A stretch of 64,000 nucleotides of DNA from Singulisphaera sp045290345 (GTDB taxonomy: Bacteria > Planctomycetota > Planctomycetia > Isosphaerales > Isosphaeraceae): contig NZ_CP155447.1 of the NCBI RefSeq assembly GCF_045290345.1, forward strand, positions 310,001 through 374,000, in the 5' to 3' direction. A program made the position numbers and the translations under genes. This document shows, piece after piece, positions 27,365 through 37,018 of this stretch (position 1 is the stretch's first letter; every line of letters starts with the position of its first letter). A model generated the notes under the pieces. The model saw only the letters and a list, made by a program, of their open reading frames with translations, did not search any database and was not told the DNA's origin.

Positions 27365-30300
27365 TCAGGGCTTTTTCCGCGGGTGCAACTGGCCGTCGGC
27401 GATCACCAGCCACCAGGAGAAGCTTTGCCCTTTTCTGGCTGCCTGCTCCCAGTACGGTTTTGCCTTCTCGGCCTGCTCGGCTCCCTCGAGGTAGGAAGCG
27501 ACGACCAGGGCCGGGCCGATCCGGCCCGCCGCCTCGGTTTCCTCGATCAGCGTGTCGATGCTCTTTTGGTCGAGCGCATTGGGATCCCCCTTGGCGATGG
27601 CCTCGCGAAGCTTGATCAGGATCCCCGAAAACTTGGGGGAGGTGGTTTTGTACTGGTCGAGGAACTGCGCCGCGGTGGAGTCGAGCAATTTCTGATCGCC
27701 CGACAGCCCGGCCGCGGCGAGCAGCGTCACCAATGCGAGTTGATGACCGGGCGGGTTTTCCGCCTCCGCCTTGATCAAACGCTGAAGGGAGTCGAACGTC
27801 TTGCCGGCCTCTCCCCGAGCTATCAACAGTGAGACACGCGGGATCACAACGGCCTCGTCGTCTCGATCTCCAAAGCGTTTGAGCAACTCGAGGGTAAAGT
27901 CACTCGCCTCGGTCCGCTGGCCTTCGCCGGTCCTCACGCAGAATTCGATCCAGTCGTAACCTGAGTTGCCCGAATAGCGCTCGGAGCGGGCTTGCGCCCA
28001 TTTCTCGGCGGCCTCCCAATCCCGTTGTCCCTCCGCGCATCGCTGCGCGGTTCTCATCGCCCACTCGGCCCACGTCTCGGCCGCGGCATCCGCGTAGGGT
28101 CGAGCCGCCTCGTAAAGTCCGCCGGCCATCAACGACTCGGCGATCTCGACCCGGACTTGCGCGTGGTCGAGGCCATGATCCTCAACCTTGGCGAGGTACT
28201 CATCCAGGATCTCCTTCCAGCGAGCCAGGTTCCCTGCGTCTTTTCTCGGTCCGCCATCAAGCGATAGGCCCAGGGATCGGGCGAGAGTTCGATGTAGCGT
28301 TTCAGAAGCGCCGCGGCTTCCTTCGTGCGTCCCAGGTTGTCATAGCGGCGGGCCAGGGGACCGATCAAGCTCGGGTGATCGCCGACCTTCGTCCGCCAGG
28401 CCTCCACAGATTTCTCGGCCTCATCCCAGGCATGTTCCACCAGCATCCCCATGGCGTAGGGGGAGTTCGGATTCACCAGGAGCAGTTTGTGGGCGTAATC
28501 CACGGCCCGCGACTCCCGGTAGTAGAGCAGGGCCAGGGAGAGGTCGTGAGTATTCCAATCGCTGAGGAACGGCGAAGCCCCATAGAACGGCGGCATCGAA
28601 TCCGGGGGGAGGAATTGCTTGATCCTCCATTGCATAGGCGAGGTGTTCAGGCCGAAGTCCGTGGTGTCCAGCGTCTCGGCGAAGGTGAGAAACGCCTTGG
28701 GGTCCTGAGGAGTTCGGACGAAAGTCTCGAGATAGGGGCGGAAGCGGTGATCGGCCACGAGCGGCCGGACTTCCTCCCAGTACTCGTCGGCCGGCACCAT
28801 CCATTGATTTGCCATGAAGTCGAGGCGACGGAACGTGCAAACAAACCGAGTTTCGCGGATCATCCGCGCCAGGGCTCCCCAGGACGGTTCCGCCGGATCA
28901 CTGGCAGGGTCCGCAGCGACGTCAAGCGCCCGCGTGAGTGCGACCTCATCCTGCACCGTCTTGCCGACGGCGTCGGGCAAGCCGGGCAACCCGCGTATTT
29001 TCCCCGGAACGACCTGGGAGAGAACCAGAGGGGTCATCACTGTCGCGCGATGAAGGTTCGCGATTCCACACACCTCGTACAAAGCGTGATGTGCGCGGAA
29101 ACATTCGGGATTGGCCACGATCATGGCGCGAGCGGCGCGGAAGGCCACGTCGGTATTCGCGGGGTGCTCGACCGCCATGAGATGGAGTAGCGCCCCCAAC
29201 TCGGCGACAGAGCCGTCGCGAGGCTTGGCGAGCTTGTCGGCGGCGAAGTGGCAGTAGGCCTCGATCAGCTCGACCCAGTCCGGGGGAGCGGGGCGAAGCG
29301 ATTCCTCCATGCCCTCGAGAAAACGGTTCGCAGCCTCAAGCTCCATGAACGCCAGGTTGTGGGTTCCGGCCATCGCCGCGGCATAGGCACGAATCCAGCG
29401 GGCCATCGGTGCGCCTGGCCTGGCGGCGACGTCGCGATGGGCGTAGAGCAAGGCACGGGCCTTGTAAGCCTGAGCCGCGGCGTCCCACTGAAACTCCGTC
29501 AGCACGCCCAGGTTGGCGTAGCCGCGAACCAGGCCGTGGAGCCGCCAGGGCGATGCGCCTTCGGTCCGAATCAGCTCGTGGATCTGTCGAATCGCCGCGA
29601 ATTGCGGTAGAAACGACATCTTCAAAAGTTGATCCTCGAGCGCGGCGGGAAGCCGAACGTCCCCTTTCTTGGGAACCGGCTTCTTCTTGACACCCGCCTT
29701 GACGAGAGCCTCCGGCAGTCCGTCACGCGAGGCGGCTTCGGCGTTTTTGCCGAGTGTCAGGTAGTCGTTGAGCCTCTCGTTATCGCGGAGCATCCGTTCG
29801 AAGAGGACCTCGCGTTTTTCTCCCTGCCCACGGCTGAGCCGGATCGCCACTTTTTCACGCGAGCAGAGGACCGCAACCTCGATGACAGCCGTCGGCCGAC
29901 CGCTCGGCGCAGGGTCGCCGATCGAAGCGTCGCGGACCGTCACGTTCAGTTCCTCGCGCGCGGCGAGCAACACAGCCTGCCGCGCAAGCTCACGAGCGAG
30001 CCGGCCATGGTGCCCGTAATGTCCCGGACGGAACCGGGGCGGCCTCCCGGGCTCGGTCAGCAGGACGATGGTCTCGCCCCCCGGCTGTTTGGTGAAGACC
30101 TGCAGTTCACAACGCTCTGAAGGGTCGTCCTGAGGCGCAGCAACCGCCGCCTGCTCCTTGGCCGCGGCGCCGCCGACCTGCGGAACGAGCGCCAGCAACC
30201 CATTCAGCTCCTGAACCAAGGACGCCCAGGAAGCCGTCACGGCCACAAAGATGACCAACACCAATGCGATGGACGCAATCCTGCCCCGAAGGCGTCCCCC

Positions 30301-30453
30301 CCGTTCCCTCGACGCCGGCTCTGCGTTCAACGAACCAGGAGGGCTCCCCTCAACTTGTCCCGAGCCATTCGAGTTCGAGTCCCCCCACGCGCTCGCAGGC
30401 TCCTGCGACGACGCCCCCTCGCGGTCGAGACCGCCCCGCTGATCGCTTGCCAT
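27365..30453 (-). pseudogene. Large membrane-anchored TPR-like protein, frameshifted
   Basis: The start at ATG 30453 has CAGGAG upstream. After a low-complexity cytoplasmic part, one membrane helix (IASIALVLVIFVAVTASWASL) leads into a long helical repeat region with paired-helix segments such as YRLMADREK, typical of TPR-like proteins. At about 28244-28247, in GAGAAAAGACG, the frame shifts: the first frame goes out of register and stops at 28129, while the -1 frame continues smoothly as DAGNLARWKEILDEYLAKVE into GLYEAARPYADAAAETW and on to 27365. Adding one A to the four-A run restores a single protein of about 1030 residues. It may be a sequencing error, a true mutation or slippage. Function is unknown. 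Confidence 0.75.
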
Positions 30454-30808
30454 GACCGGCACTCCTGGCTGGAACAGTCCGTGAGAGTTGGGATCGTTCT
30501 GTGGGAACCGCGAAAGGCCCCGGTCGAAACCAGGAAACGTGAAGTTCCTGGAGAGCCAAGCGTAATCACGAGCCCGATTGAATGCAAGCATTCGATTAAT
30601 GACAGCTTCATGAGAGATCATCAATCGACCGATCTCCATGAGCAGCCAGGCAAGCCAAAACAGCCAAGGAAGCCAGGCTCTGCAAGATGATTCTACCGGA
30701 AGCCATGCCTCATGGCCTCGGTGAGTGTAGGCTTGCCCCGGCGTTGTCCTCAACGTAGGCGTTCACGCACCGCGAGTGCCCGCGACTCAAGGGGCCTGAC
30801 CAGGAATG
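30454..30808. other. Intergenic region before the accessory island
   Basis: This stretch holds the presumed promoter of the minus-strand TPR-like gene. I see no convincing gene or RNA. It marks the left border of the island that starts with the first 134-bp repeat element. Confidence 0.4.
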
Positions 30809-30942
30809 GCCAGGCACTTCTGAAGGGGTAGGCTGGGTAAGTTCGTCGAACGGCTGATGCCTCGCCGAAATCCCACGGGGCCTGAGGTTTCGACGGCCAG
30901 GTTCGCCAAGCTGACAGGATCACTCCGTCGCAAGTGCTTGGC
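30809..30942 (+). repeat. 134-bp TIR element, copy A
   Basis: It begins GCCAGGCACTT and ends AAGTGCTTGGC (one change from the perfect 11-bp inverted repeat). Between the ends, GGTAGGCTGG pairs with the downstream CCAA(T/G)CTG(C/A)C region and CGTCGAA pairs with TTTCGACG, so the whole element can fold into a long imperfect hairpin. Weaker conservation extends about 12 bp outward on each side. An open frame of unknown origin begins directly after it. Confidence 0.85.
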
Positions 30943-30959
30943 TCAAGCCCGTTCTCCTC

Positions 30960-31451
30960 GTGGATCTGATCGCGGAGGTGGCCGCGACGCTGGAGCCGGG
31001 GACCGAGGAGGTCACGCAGCGGGAAGAGAAGATCGGGGGCCTGATTGATCAATTCGAACAGGCCGAGGACCCGATCCGCCACGGCATGGCGACGGTGATC
31101 CTGAGCTTCCTGGCCGGCTTGTTCGTCGGTGAGGCGAAGCATGAAGCGATTCGGGACAATCTCGATCCAGAGCGTTGGTTTCGCTTGCCAAAGAGTCACG
31201 AGCGGCGGATTCACAGTCATCGCCACGCGGGGATTCGGTTGGTCCTGGAGGGAGCGACGTTGGTGCATACCTTGGGCGCTCACGCGGCGCATCCCGGGCC
31301 GTTCACCGCGGACGACCTGCTTCCCTATCGAACATCTCGTGAGCCGCCGTGCCAGACCGAGGCACGGAACCGCCGCACGATCATGAAGAAGGGCCCGCTT
31401 CAAGAAGAAACGGCCGTTACTCCTGGCCGAGTTGGAGCGGCGTTATCATGA
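30960..31451 (+). CDS. Hypothetical protein, possibly a gene fragment next to repeat copy A
   Basis: A 163-residue frame begins GTG 30960, 17 bp after repeat copy A, and the frame is open into the repeat, so the true N-terminus may be lost. The conserved-looking core is AEDPIRHGMATVILSFLAGLFVGEAKHEAI ... RDNLDPERWFRLPKSHE, then LEGATLVHTLGAHAAHPGPF. I do not recognise the family; it has the look of a protein carried by mobile elements. The C-terminal part after about residue 125 (Arg/Lys-rich) may be out of its native frame. Confidence 0.4.
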   Translation: MDLIAEVAATLEPGTEEVTQREEKIGGLIDQFEQAEDPIRHGMATVILSFLAGLFVGEAKHEAIRDNLDPERWFRLPKSHERRIHSHRHAGIRLVLEGATLVHTLGAHAAHPGPFTADDLLPYRTSREPPCQTEARNRRTIMKKGPLQEETAVTPGRVGAALS

Positions 31452-31646
31452 AACGCCGAAGATTTAGCTCTTTGGCGGATCATTGAATTTTTTAGTCGCG
31501 ATTTCGTGCGTTGCGTCAATTTTTCTGAGGTTCCATTATTCTCTGGCGACCAGCGACGAGCGGAGATAGAATCCAGTTTGATAAGCAATGCTAACTGTTA
31601 ATCACTTAACACATATCAAGTCAGTCCAGAGTAGAGAATCCGATAA

Positions 31647-31674
31647 GTGTTAGACGGAATTGGTTCTGTCTAAC
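31647..31674. promoter_or_regulatory. Perfect 8-bp inverted repeat upstream of a secreted-protein gene
   Basis: TGTTAGAC (31647-31654) and GTCTAACA (31667-31674) form a perfect inverted repeat around 12 bp, 40 bp before ATG 31715 in an AT-rich intergenic stretch (31452-31714). It could be an operator. Both halves also fit integron core-site consensus sequences (GTTRRRY, RYYYAAC), and TGTCTAACA recurs near 37005. Confidence 0.35.
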
Positions 31675-31714
31675 AAATTAGGCGGTGGGCCACACAAACG
31701 GAGCTTAGCGGATC

Positions 31715-32725
31715 ATGTTACACGTTCGACGCGTTCTTGTCCTGCTGGTCGTGTTGTGCCCCTCGCCGGTTCGAGCCCAGATCGATCCCGCGACCGCCGC
31801 TTCGGCTGTAAGGGCTGTGTGGGGCTTCGCGACCGAGATGGAGCGGGACCGGGAGACACGGCGGTTCCGCTCCCAGATCCAGGGGAGGCTCGATGTGATA
31901 TTCAACAACATCGACCTACAATTCCTCAACATCACGAACAGCGAGTTCGCCCGCGCGCGGGCTGAATTTGCAAACTATTTGGAAAATACGCGGGCCACGG
32001 ACGCAGCAAATACGCTGCTAGCCGCCCGGATGTTGTCTGGGCGGGCCTTGGAGCAATACCGTGGGCGCGGAATCGACGCCGCAGAAGCTTATCAGGCGGC
32101 CGCCACGCTTCATGTTGCAATCCTGAAAGAGCGATATCGGCGAGAGCCAGACAAGCAAGCGGCCCGGAGGGTCATGATTAATGAATTCACCGGACCGAGT
32201 GGGATCGAGATTCACCTGAGGAGGCTTCATGAGGACCTGACTCAACTCGCACCTCGGCAGGCGAATCGCGTGATTGGCGGCGTGTTTCAGCCCGATTATG
32301 GGGCGCAGGCGTCAACGAGGTTAAGGGCCCTCGCCGCAGAGGTAACCCGCCTTAAGCTCCAGAATGTCGTCAACAACCCGACGACCGAGAGGAACTACAC
32401 CTATATCACATGGGTATTCAGCCCCAGAGCTTCGGAAGCGATCCAGCAGAGGGGCGCGGCCCAGGTCAATTACGTGGGGGTTCCGGCCGAGGTGGCTGGC
32501 GAGGTAGGGACCAACGGCGTGCCCGCCAGGCCCGAGATCGTGTGCTTCCAAGATCAGTTCGACGTCCCTCACGGCGTAAGACAAATACAGTTCAACAATT
32601 GTTCAACAAATTACCTTTTTGTACTTATGTGGGAAGGCAATACCCGGAGACTCATGCGGATCGTCAACGAGCGGGCGGACGAGGCTGGAAGGGTCATCGA
32701 GTTCGTGCAGGGCGACTTGAACTGA
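31715..32725 (+). CDS. Secreted protein of unknown function
   Basis: The 336-residue protein begins MLHVRRVLVLLVVLCPSPVRAQ, a signal peptide with a likely cleavage after RAQ. The mature part is mostly helical and charged (EMERDRETRRFRSQIQGRLD; AYQAAATLHVAILKERYRRE), followed by a more beta-like C-terminal section (YTYITWVFSPRASEAI ... FNNCSTNYLFVLMWEG). No family is recognised. Its stop codon is 12 bp before the left end of repeat copy B, a close gene-repeat spacing also seen for the gene before copy G. Confidence 0.7.
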   Translation: MLHVRRVLVLLVVLCPSPVRAQIDPATAASAVRAVWGFATEMERDRETRRFRSQIQGRLDVIFNNIDLQFLNITNSEFARARAEFANYLENTRATDAANTLLAARMLSGRALEQYRGRGIDAAEAYQAAATLHVAILKERYRREPDKQAARRVMINEFTGPSGIEIHLRRLHEDLTQLAPRQANRVIGGVFQPDYGAQASTRLRALAAEVTRLKLQNVVNNPTTERNYTYITWVFSPRASEAIQQRGAAQVNYVGVPAEVAGEVGTNGVPARPEIVCFQDQFDVPHGVRQIQFNNCSTNYLFVLMWEGNTRRLMRIVNERADEAGRVIEFVQGDLN

Positions 32726-32737
32726 GGGCCAGAAGTG

Positions 32738-32752
32738 GCCAGGCACCTCTAA
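32738..32752 (+). repeat. 134-bp TIR element, copy B, left part
   Basis: GCCAGGCACCTCTAA is the left end of a repeat copy that is interrupted by the insertion sequence at 32753. The remainder resumes at 34378. The duplicated CTAA lies at its right edge. Confidence 0.8.
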
Positions 32753-34377
32753 GTTCAAGTTTCGCATTAACAGGGACGGATCGGGAGCGGCCCGAGGCCC
32801 GAATTCGACCCCAGCGAACCCTTGATCAAGTGCGAGAGAAGGCCGAAATCTCCGGCTGGAGCCGGCTCAGCCTGCGCGGCTGAGAAATTCGGTGAGCTGC
32901 GTAATCCAGGCTTTTAGGTCACACCGTTTGGAAAGCTCTCTCTCGGTTTTCTCCTCATAGCTGACTCGCCTCAAGGTCGTCAGCAGGTCGGCAAACGAGG
33001 CCTCTTGCTTCTTCGGATACCAGGGCCGGACCGGAAAGCGAAGAAATCGATGACCGGTTTGGTGGAACCAAACAACCACCAAGCTGTAGAGGAGCAAGGC
33101 CATCGGCGCGGTTCGCTCGATGGCCTTGGGGAGGCGATTGGCGGGATCCTCGAGGCCGAGAAGTTGCTTGGTATTTTCAAAAGTACATTCGATTGCCCAA
33201 CGGTATGAGTAGGCCGAGAGGATCTGCGGGACGGTCCAATCCAGCTTGGTGCAGTAGAACATCTGATCGGGGCGTTTCCCTTTCAGGTCACGCACCAAGA
33301 CGATCGTGAGAAGTCGGTTCTTGCCGGCCTTGTAGTAGAGCGCCTGGATCGTCTTAACCGCCAAGCTGGCATGGAGCCCGAACTGGTCGAAGTCGAGTGA
33401 GGTCCAGGGTTGATTCGCATCCTCGGCCCACACGTTCATCCCTGGGAGGCGTTTGCCTTTCTTGCGGGGTGCCCCTTTGGTCTTCTCCCCCTTGGGAGGC
33501 GCCGGCTCGTAGAGTGCCCCCTTGGGATGGACATGGCTAATGAGATGGACCCGAGGCGGGAGTTGGCCGAGGATGCTCTGGCCCCCATAGGCGCTGTCGC
33601 CGGTGATGAGGATCTCGTCGTCGGGGAACCAGCCCGCCGCCAAGGAGATCAATTCCATGGCGAGTTCGGGGCGGGTGCGATGATTGGGATCGGGCTTGGC
33701 TTTTTTCTTTTTCTGGTTCTTTTTCCCCTTGGTCAAGCCTTGGCGGTTGACGTAGAGCCGCATGGCGATGGGTAAAGCAAAGACTTTGGTCGGCGCCCAG
33801 AACGGGTGGACGACGATCAAGCAGAGGACGACCCAGTCGTGTCCCCAACTGACGAGAGCTTTGGCTCGACTGGAAATGAGTGGGTCGTAGTGCATGCCGG
33901 CGCCATAGAGAGTGAGACCGCGTTTTCGGCAGAGGGTGTCGTCGACGGCCCAGTAAAGAGTGGCGTTCGGTGCGAGAATGGTGACGACGAACTTGGCCAG
34001 GTACATCGAGAAGCGATCGAGATTCCAAGCGGCGTGGCTGAAGAAGCGATGGAAGCGTGACCAATGACCGATGCCGATGTGCCCGCTGGAGAAGATGAGT
34101 TCGGTGATATAGCGGTGGCGATTGGAGAGGAACCAGCCGGAGGCGATCGAGGTGAAGGTATGGAAGGAGGGATTGGTGAAGACGGGTGTAGATTGCTGTA
34201 GCAAGAGGAGGAAAGAGGGTGTAAGTTCCATGAGTCGGCGTCCTATGTCAGGGCAAATTGTTCGGTGTAAGGCCCAAACAATTTGCCAAGAACTGACAGA
34301 GGCGCCGACGTTTTTTTTGGGGCCCTATTGAATCCACAAGTTCGTATTTGACATTCGGGAATAGTGCGAAACTTGAA
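32753..34377 (-). mobile_element. IS701-like insertion sequence
   Basis: The 1625-bp element has ends GTTCAAGTTTCGCA (left) and the complement of TTCAAGTTTCGCA (right), an inverted repeat of 13-14 bp. It is flanked by CTAA on both sides (32749-32752 and 34378-34381), a target duplication that fits the YTAR preference known for IS701. It carries one transposase gene on the minus strand. Removing it restores a continuous 133-bp copy of the repeat element, which proves insertion into that element. Confidence 0.85.
32867..34231 (-). CDS. DDE transposase, IS701/IS4-like
   Basis: The 454-residue protein carries three acidic motifs in the order of a DDE transposase: LYWAVDDTLCRKRG, LITGDSAYGGQS and YSYRWAIECTFENTKQLLG. 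A Lys-rich insert (GKKNQKKKKAKPDPNH) separates the first two. The frame is intact, and the flanking inverted repeats and target duplication are preserved, so it may still be active. The IS701 family name rests on the motif style and the CTAA duplication, and IS4-group relatives are possible. Confidence 0.88.
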   Translation of the reverse strand: MELTPSFLLLLQQSTPVFTNPSFHTFTSIASGWFLSNRHRYITELIFSSGHIGIGHWSRFHRFFSHAAWNLDRFSMYLAKFVVTILAPNATLYWAVDDTLCRKRGLTLYGAGMHYDPLISSRAKALVSWGHDWVVLCLIVVHPFWAPTKVFALPIAMRLYVNRQGLTKGKKNQKKKKAKPDPNHRTRPELAMELISLAAGWFPDDEILITGDSAYGGQSILGQLPPRVHLISHVHPKGALYEPAPPKGEKTKGAPRKKGKRLPGMNVWAEDANQPWTSLDFDQFGLHASLAVKTIQALYYKAGKNRLLTIVLVRDLKGKRPDQMFYCTKLDWTVPQILSAYSYRWAIECTFENTKQLLGLEDPANRLPKAIERTAPMALLLYSLVVVWFHQTGHRFLRFPVRPWYPKKQEASFADLLTTLRRVSYEEKTERELSKRCDLKAWITQLTEFLSRAG

Positions 34378-34499
34378 CTAAGGGGTAGGCCGGGTAAGTT
34401 CGTCGAACGGCTGATGCCTCGCCGAAATCCCACGGGGCCTAAGGTTTCGACGGCCAGGTTCGCCAATCTGCCAGAATCACTCCGTCGCAAGTGCCTGGC
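34378..34499 (+). repeat. 134-bp TIR element, copy B, right part
   Basis: After the duplicated CTAA (34378-34381) the element resumes with GGGGTAGGCCGGG and runs to the right end AAGTGCCTGGC at 34489-34499. It is followed by the usual conserved AAGCCCGTTC. Confidence 0.8.
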
Positions 34500-34592
34500 T
34501 TAAGCCCGTTCCACAGCAGCATCGTCCCAGCCATGCCGACAAGCGGCGGGCCTGGCGCCGTGCGCTGCTGGGCGAGGGGGGGGCCAGGAGTG

Positions 34593-34726
34593 GCCAGGCA
34601 CTTCTGAAGGGGTAGGCTGGGTAAGTTTGGCGAACGGCTGATGCCTCACTGAAATCCCACGGGGCCAGAGGTTTCGACGGTCAGGTTCGCCAATCTGCCA
34701 GGATCACTCCGTCGCAAGTGCCTGGC
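34593..34726 (+). repeat. 134-bp TIR element, copy C
   Basis: The ends GCCAGGCACTT (34593) and AAGTGCCTGGC (to 34726) are perfect inverted repeats. It is preceded by the conserved GGGCCAGGAGTG. A gene fragment begins directly after its right edge. Confidence 0.88.
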
Positions 34727-34734
34727 TAAAGCCC

Positions 34735-34896
34735 GTACTGCTGATCACCGGGCTGGGCCTGTCCAAGCCCGACGCCACCTTGGTGCTCGGCTTGGGCGCC
34801 GTGACCGACGACCACCTGAGACGACGGGTGGCGCAATGCCCCAGCAACGTCCGCGACATCTTCGCCGCACTCCGCCGGGAGGCAGGCCGGGGCTGA
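34735..34896 (+). pseudogene. C-terminal gene fragment abutting repeat copy C
   Basis: A frame of 53 codons reads LLITGLGLSKPDATLVLGLG, AVTDDHLRRRVAQC, PSNVRDIFAALRREAGRG and stops at 34896. It has protein-like composition but no start: it begins at the border of repeat copy C. I do not recognise the family. It is taken as the tail of a gene lost to the left. Confidence 0.4.
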
Positions 34897-34931
34897 TCTG
34901 GCAAAGCTTCATGTGAAGCTTTACCAGATCA
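34894..34931. repeat. 38-bp near-perfect palindrome
   Basis: Arms 34894-34911 and 34914-34931 are complementary at 17 of 18 positions around a 2-nt centre (TGATCTGG, AAAGCTTCA, TGAAGCTTT, CCAGATCA). It overlaps the stop codon of the preceding fragment and could act as a bidirectional terminator or a site for a mobile element. The 290 bp after it, up to 35223, show nothing else I can support. Confidence 0.7.
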
Positions 34932-35223
34932 GACGGGCAGGGGATTTGCACTCATCGGCACCCGCATCCCGGCCGACTGGGATCAGACGGAAATGCCCGG
35001 CCGGGCGTAGGGCGTGGCCACAGGGGTCGTTGGTGCTCGGGCACGCGCGAGCAAAACCCCGCCAGCCAGGGCGGTCCGAGAAATGACGGGCCGGCCCTAG
35101 CCAACTGATTGTCCATAATTGCGGTAGTTGCTGAACAACCTGTACACATCATGCAGGGCCGCGTGCGCAAATCTCCGAGCGAATGAATCACCGAGGATGA
35201 GGAGGATGCCGCAACCGCTGTTT

Positions 35224-36093
35224 CTACTTCGCAGGTGCACTGATGGTGCTTGGAGCCGACGTCACGATTGCCGTTGATTCAACGTTCTGACCCGACCGTT
35301 CTGCAGCATTTTGGGTGCCTAGCATATTGGCTGATTTCACTATGTCTTTATACTCTTGTGCCACCAAGATTTGTTCCAGCGTGTCGATTTTGGAAACGAG
35401 CTCCTTTCGCTCGCTCGCCTGGTCCTGGACCCGAGAGACCATCATCCGTTCCAGCATGTCGATTTTGGAATCGAGCTCCTTTCGCTCGCCTGCCTGGTCC
35501 TGGACCCGAGAGACCATCATCCGTTCCAGCATGTCGATTTTGGAATCGAGCTCCTTTCGCTCGCCTGCCTGGTCCTGGACCCGAGAGACCATCATCCGTT
35601 CCAGCATGTCGATTTTGGAGACGAGCTCCTTTCGCTCGTTCGCCTGGTCCTGGACCCGAGAGGCCATCGTCCGTTCCAGCGTGTCGATTTTGGAAACGAG
35701 CTCCTTTCGCTCGTTCGCCTGGCCCTGAACCTGAGAGACCATCTTCCGTTCCAGCGTGTCGATTTTGGAAACGAGCTCCTTTCGCTCGTTCGCCTGGTCC
35801 TGAATCTCGCGGTATTGGTAGCAGGCCAGCCCAACAAATCCCATCATCATTGCTAGAAACATGAATGAAAGGTAACGAAACGACGTTTCTGAGCGTCCCG
35901 ATTTGCTGAGAAGTTCGTCCAATCGGGATGCCCACTTATGCAAGGCGGCATTCTTCTCGATAACCGACTTGAGTTGATCATGAGCCCGTTTGGTCCGGAT
36001 CACGAGCATTTTGTTCTGCGCCTTCAACTGCTCCTGAATTTTCAGCAACGATGCTGCATGGTCGTCGAGCAGACTCGTGACGTTGGGAGCCAT
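35224..36093 (-). CDS. Membrane protein with six 25-residue coiled-coil repeats
   Basis: From ATG 36093 the protein has 289 residues: an N-terminal helical part (LLDDHAASLLKIQEQLKAQN), one membrane helix (YLSFMFLAMMMGFVGLACY), then six tandem units of the form QDQANERKELVSKIDTLERK-MVSRV, and a Ser/Thr-rich tail. The DNA period is 75 bp (35383 to about 35830). Units four and five are identical in protein, which indicates recent tandem duplication. The repeats form a charged coiled coil. Function is unknown. It lies alone, against the repeat direction, between repeat copies C and D. Confidence 0.7.
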   Translation of the reverse strand: MAPNVTSLLDDHAASLLKIQEQLKAQNKMLVIRTKRAHDQLKSVIEKNAALHKWASRLDELLSKSGRSETSFRYLSFMFLAMMMGFVGLACYQYREIQDQANERKELVSKIDTLERKMVSQVQGQANERKELVSKIDTLERTMASRVQDQANERKELVSKIDMLERMMVSRVQDQAGERKELDSKIDMLERMMVSRVQDQAGERKELDSKIDMLERMMVSRVQDQASERKELVSKIDTLEQILVAQEYKDIVKSANMLGTQNAAERSGQNVESTAIVTSAPSTISAPAK

Positions 36094-36753
36094 GAATGGT
36101 GTCCTGGTGTCGTGATATGATACTGGGGATGACTGCGCAGACCGGGGACGGGGTCGAGGCAACGAGCCTGACCAAGATGATGGATGATGGGTGCGCACCG
36201 GGGACGGTGGCCCACTATGCGAGCATCGTGACTCGATGATTAGAACTGGCGATAGGGATTTTTCCCACTGAGCCAGGATTGCCCCGGGCGGTCGTACAGA
36301 AAGAGTTGCTCGCGTCTCAGTCGTCGCTTTGCTCGCGACGCAGTCGCGGCATGGATGATGCGATCGTCGCATCGAAAGGCCGGATTTGTGAGCGTCTGCC
36401 TGGAGTCTCGTTCATTGAGGCACCCTCGCAGAAACGGTCTCCAATCCATTGGCGTGAGGTGGCATCCATTGCGGATGTAGGATATCTCAGCAAATACAAA
36501 AGCACGACGCAAGGCGAATAATCCGAAAAATTTCTCCCGAGTCCATCACGGGAGAGTGCCGAATTTTCCTGCAAAACTGATGCGTTAAGCTTTCGCAATC
36601 GTGTGGATACCCAAATTGTATACTGCATCTCACATTGACACTTTGCATCCCAGATATGGGACAGACGTCGCCATTGCTTATGGGTCTATGCCCACCAACC
36701 GGGCACATCTCAACTCGGCCATCCAGCCGGATCGGTGCGGGGGGGGGAGACTG
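36094..36753. other. Intergenic region in the accessory island
   Basis: No gene is supported. A plus-strand frame of 56 codons from ATG 36351 (MDDAIVASKGRICERLPGVS, then HWREVASIADVGYLSKYKS) looks partly protein-like and may be a remnant. A run of eleven G at about 36739-36748 precedes repeat copy D. Confidence 0.35.
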
Positions 36754-36845
36754 GCCAGGCACCTTCGACCGCCTCGCTGAAATCCCACGGGGCCGGAGGT
36801 TTCGACGGTCAGGTTCGTCAATCCGCCAGGATCACTCCGTCGCAA
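36754..36845 (+). repeat. TIR element, copy D, internally deleted
   Basis: It starts GCCAGGCACCTT, lacks roughly 35 bp of the left interior, and ends at CGCAAG, where it runs directly into the flank of copy E (GGCCAGGAGTG). Copies D and E therefore form a head-to-tail tandem. Confidence 0.75.
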
Positions 36846-36857
36846 GGGCCAGGAGTG

Positions 36858-36991
36858 GCCAGGCACTTCTGAAGGGCTAGGCTGGCTAAGTTCGGCGAAC
36901 GGCTGATGCCTCACTGAAATCCCACGGGGCCTGAGGTTTCGACGGTCAGGTTCGCCAATCTGCCAGGATCACTCCGTCGCAAGCGCCTGGC
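36858..36991 (+). repeat. 134-bp TIR element, copy E
   Basis: Full length, with ends GCCAGGCACTT and AAGCGCCTGGC. The right flank (AAGCCCGCTCTGTCTAACA) is followed within 28 bp by the 3' end of the SUFU-domain gene. Confidence 0.87.
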
Positions 36992-37018
36992 TCAAGCCCG
37001 CTCTGTCTAACACCAGAA

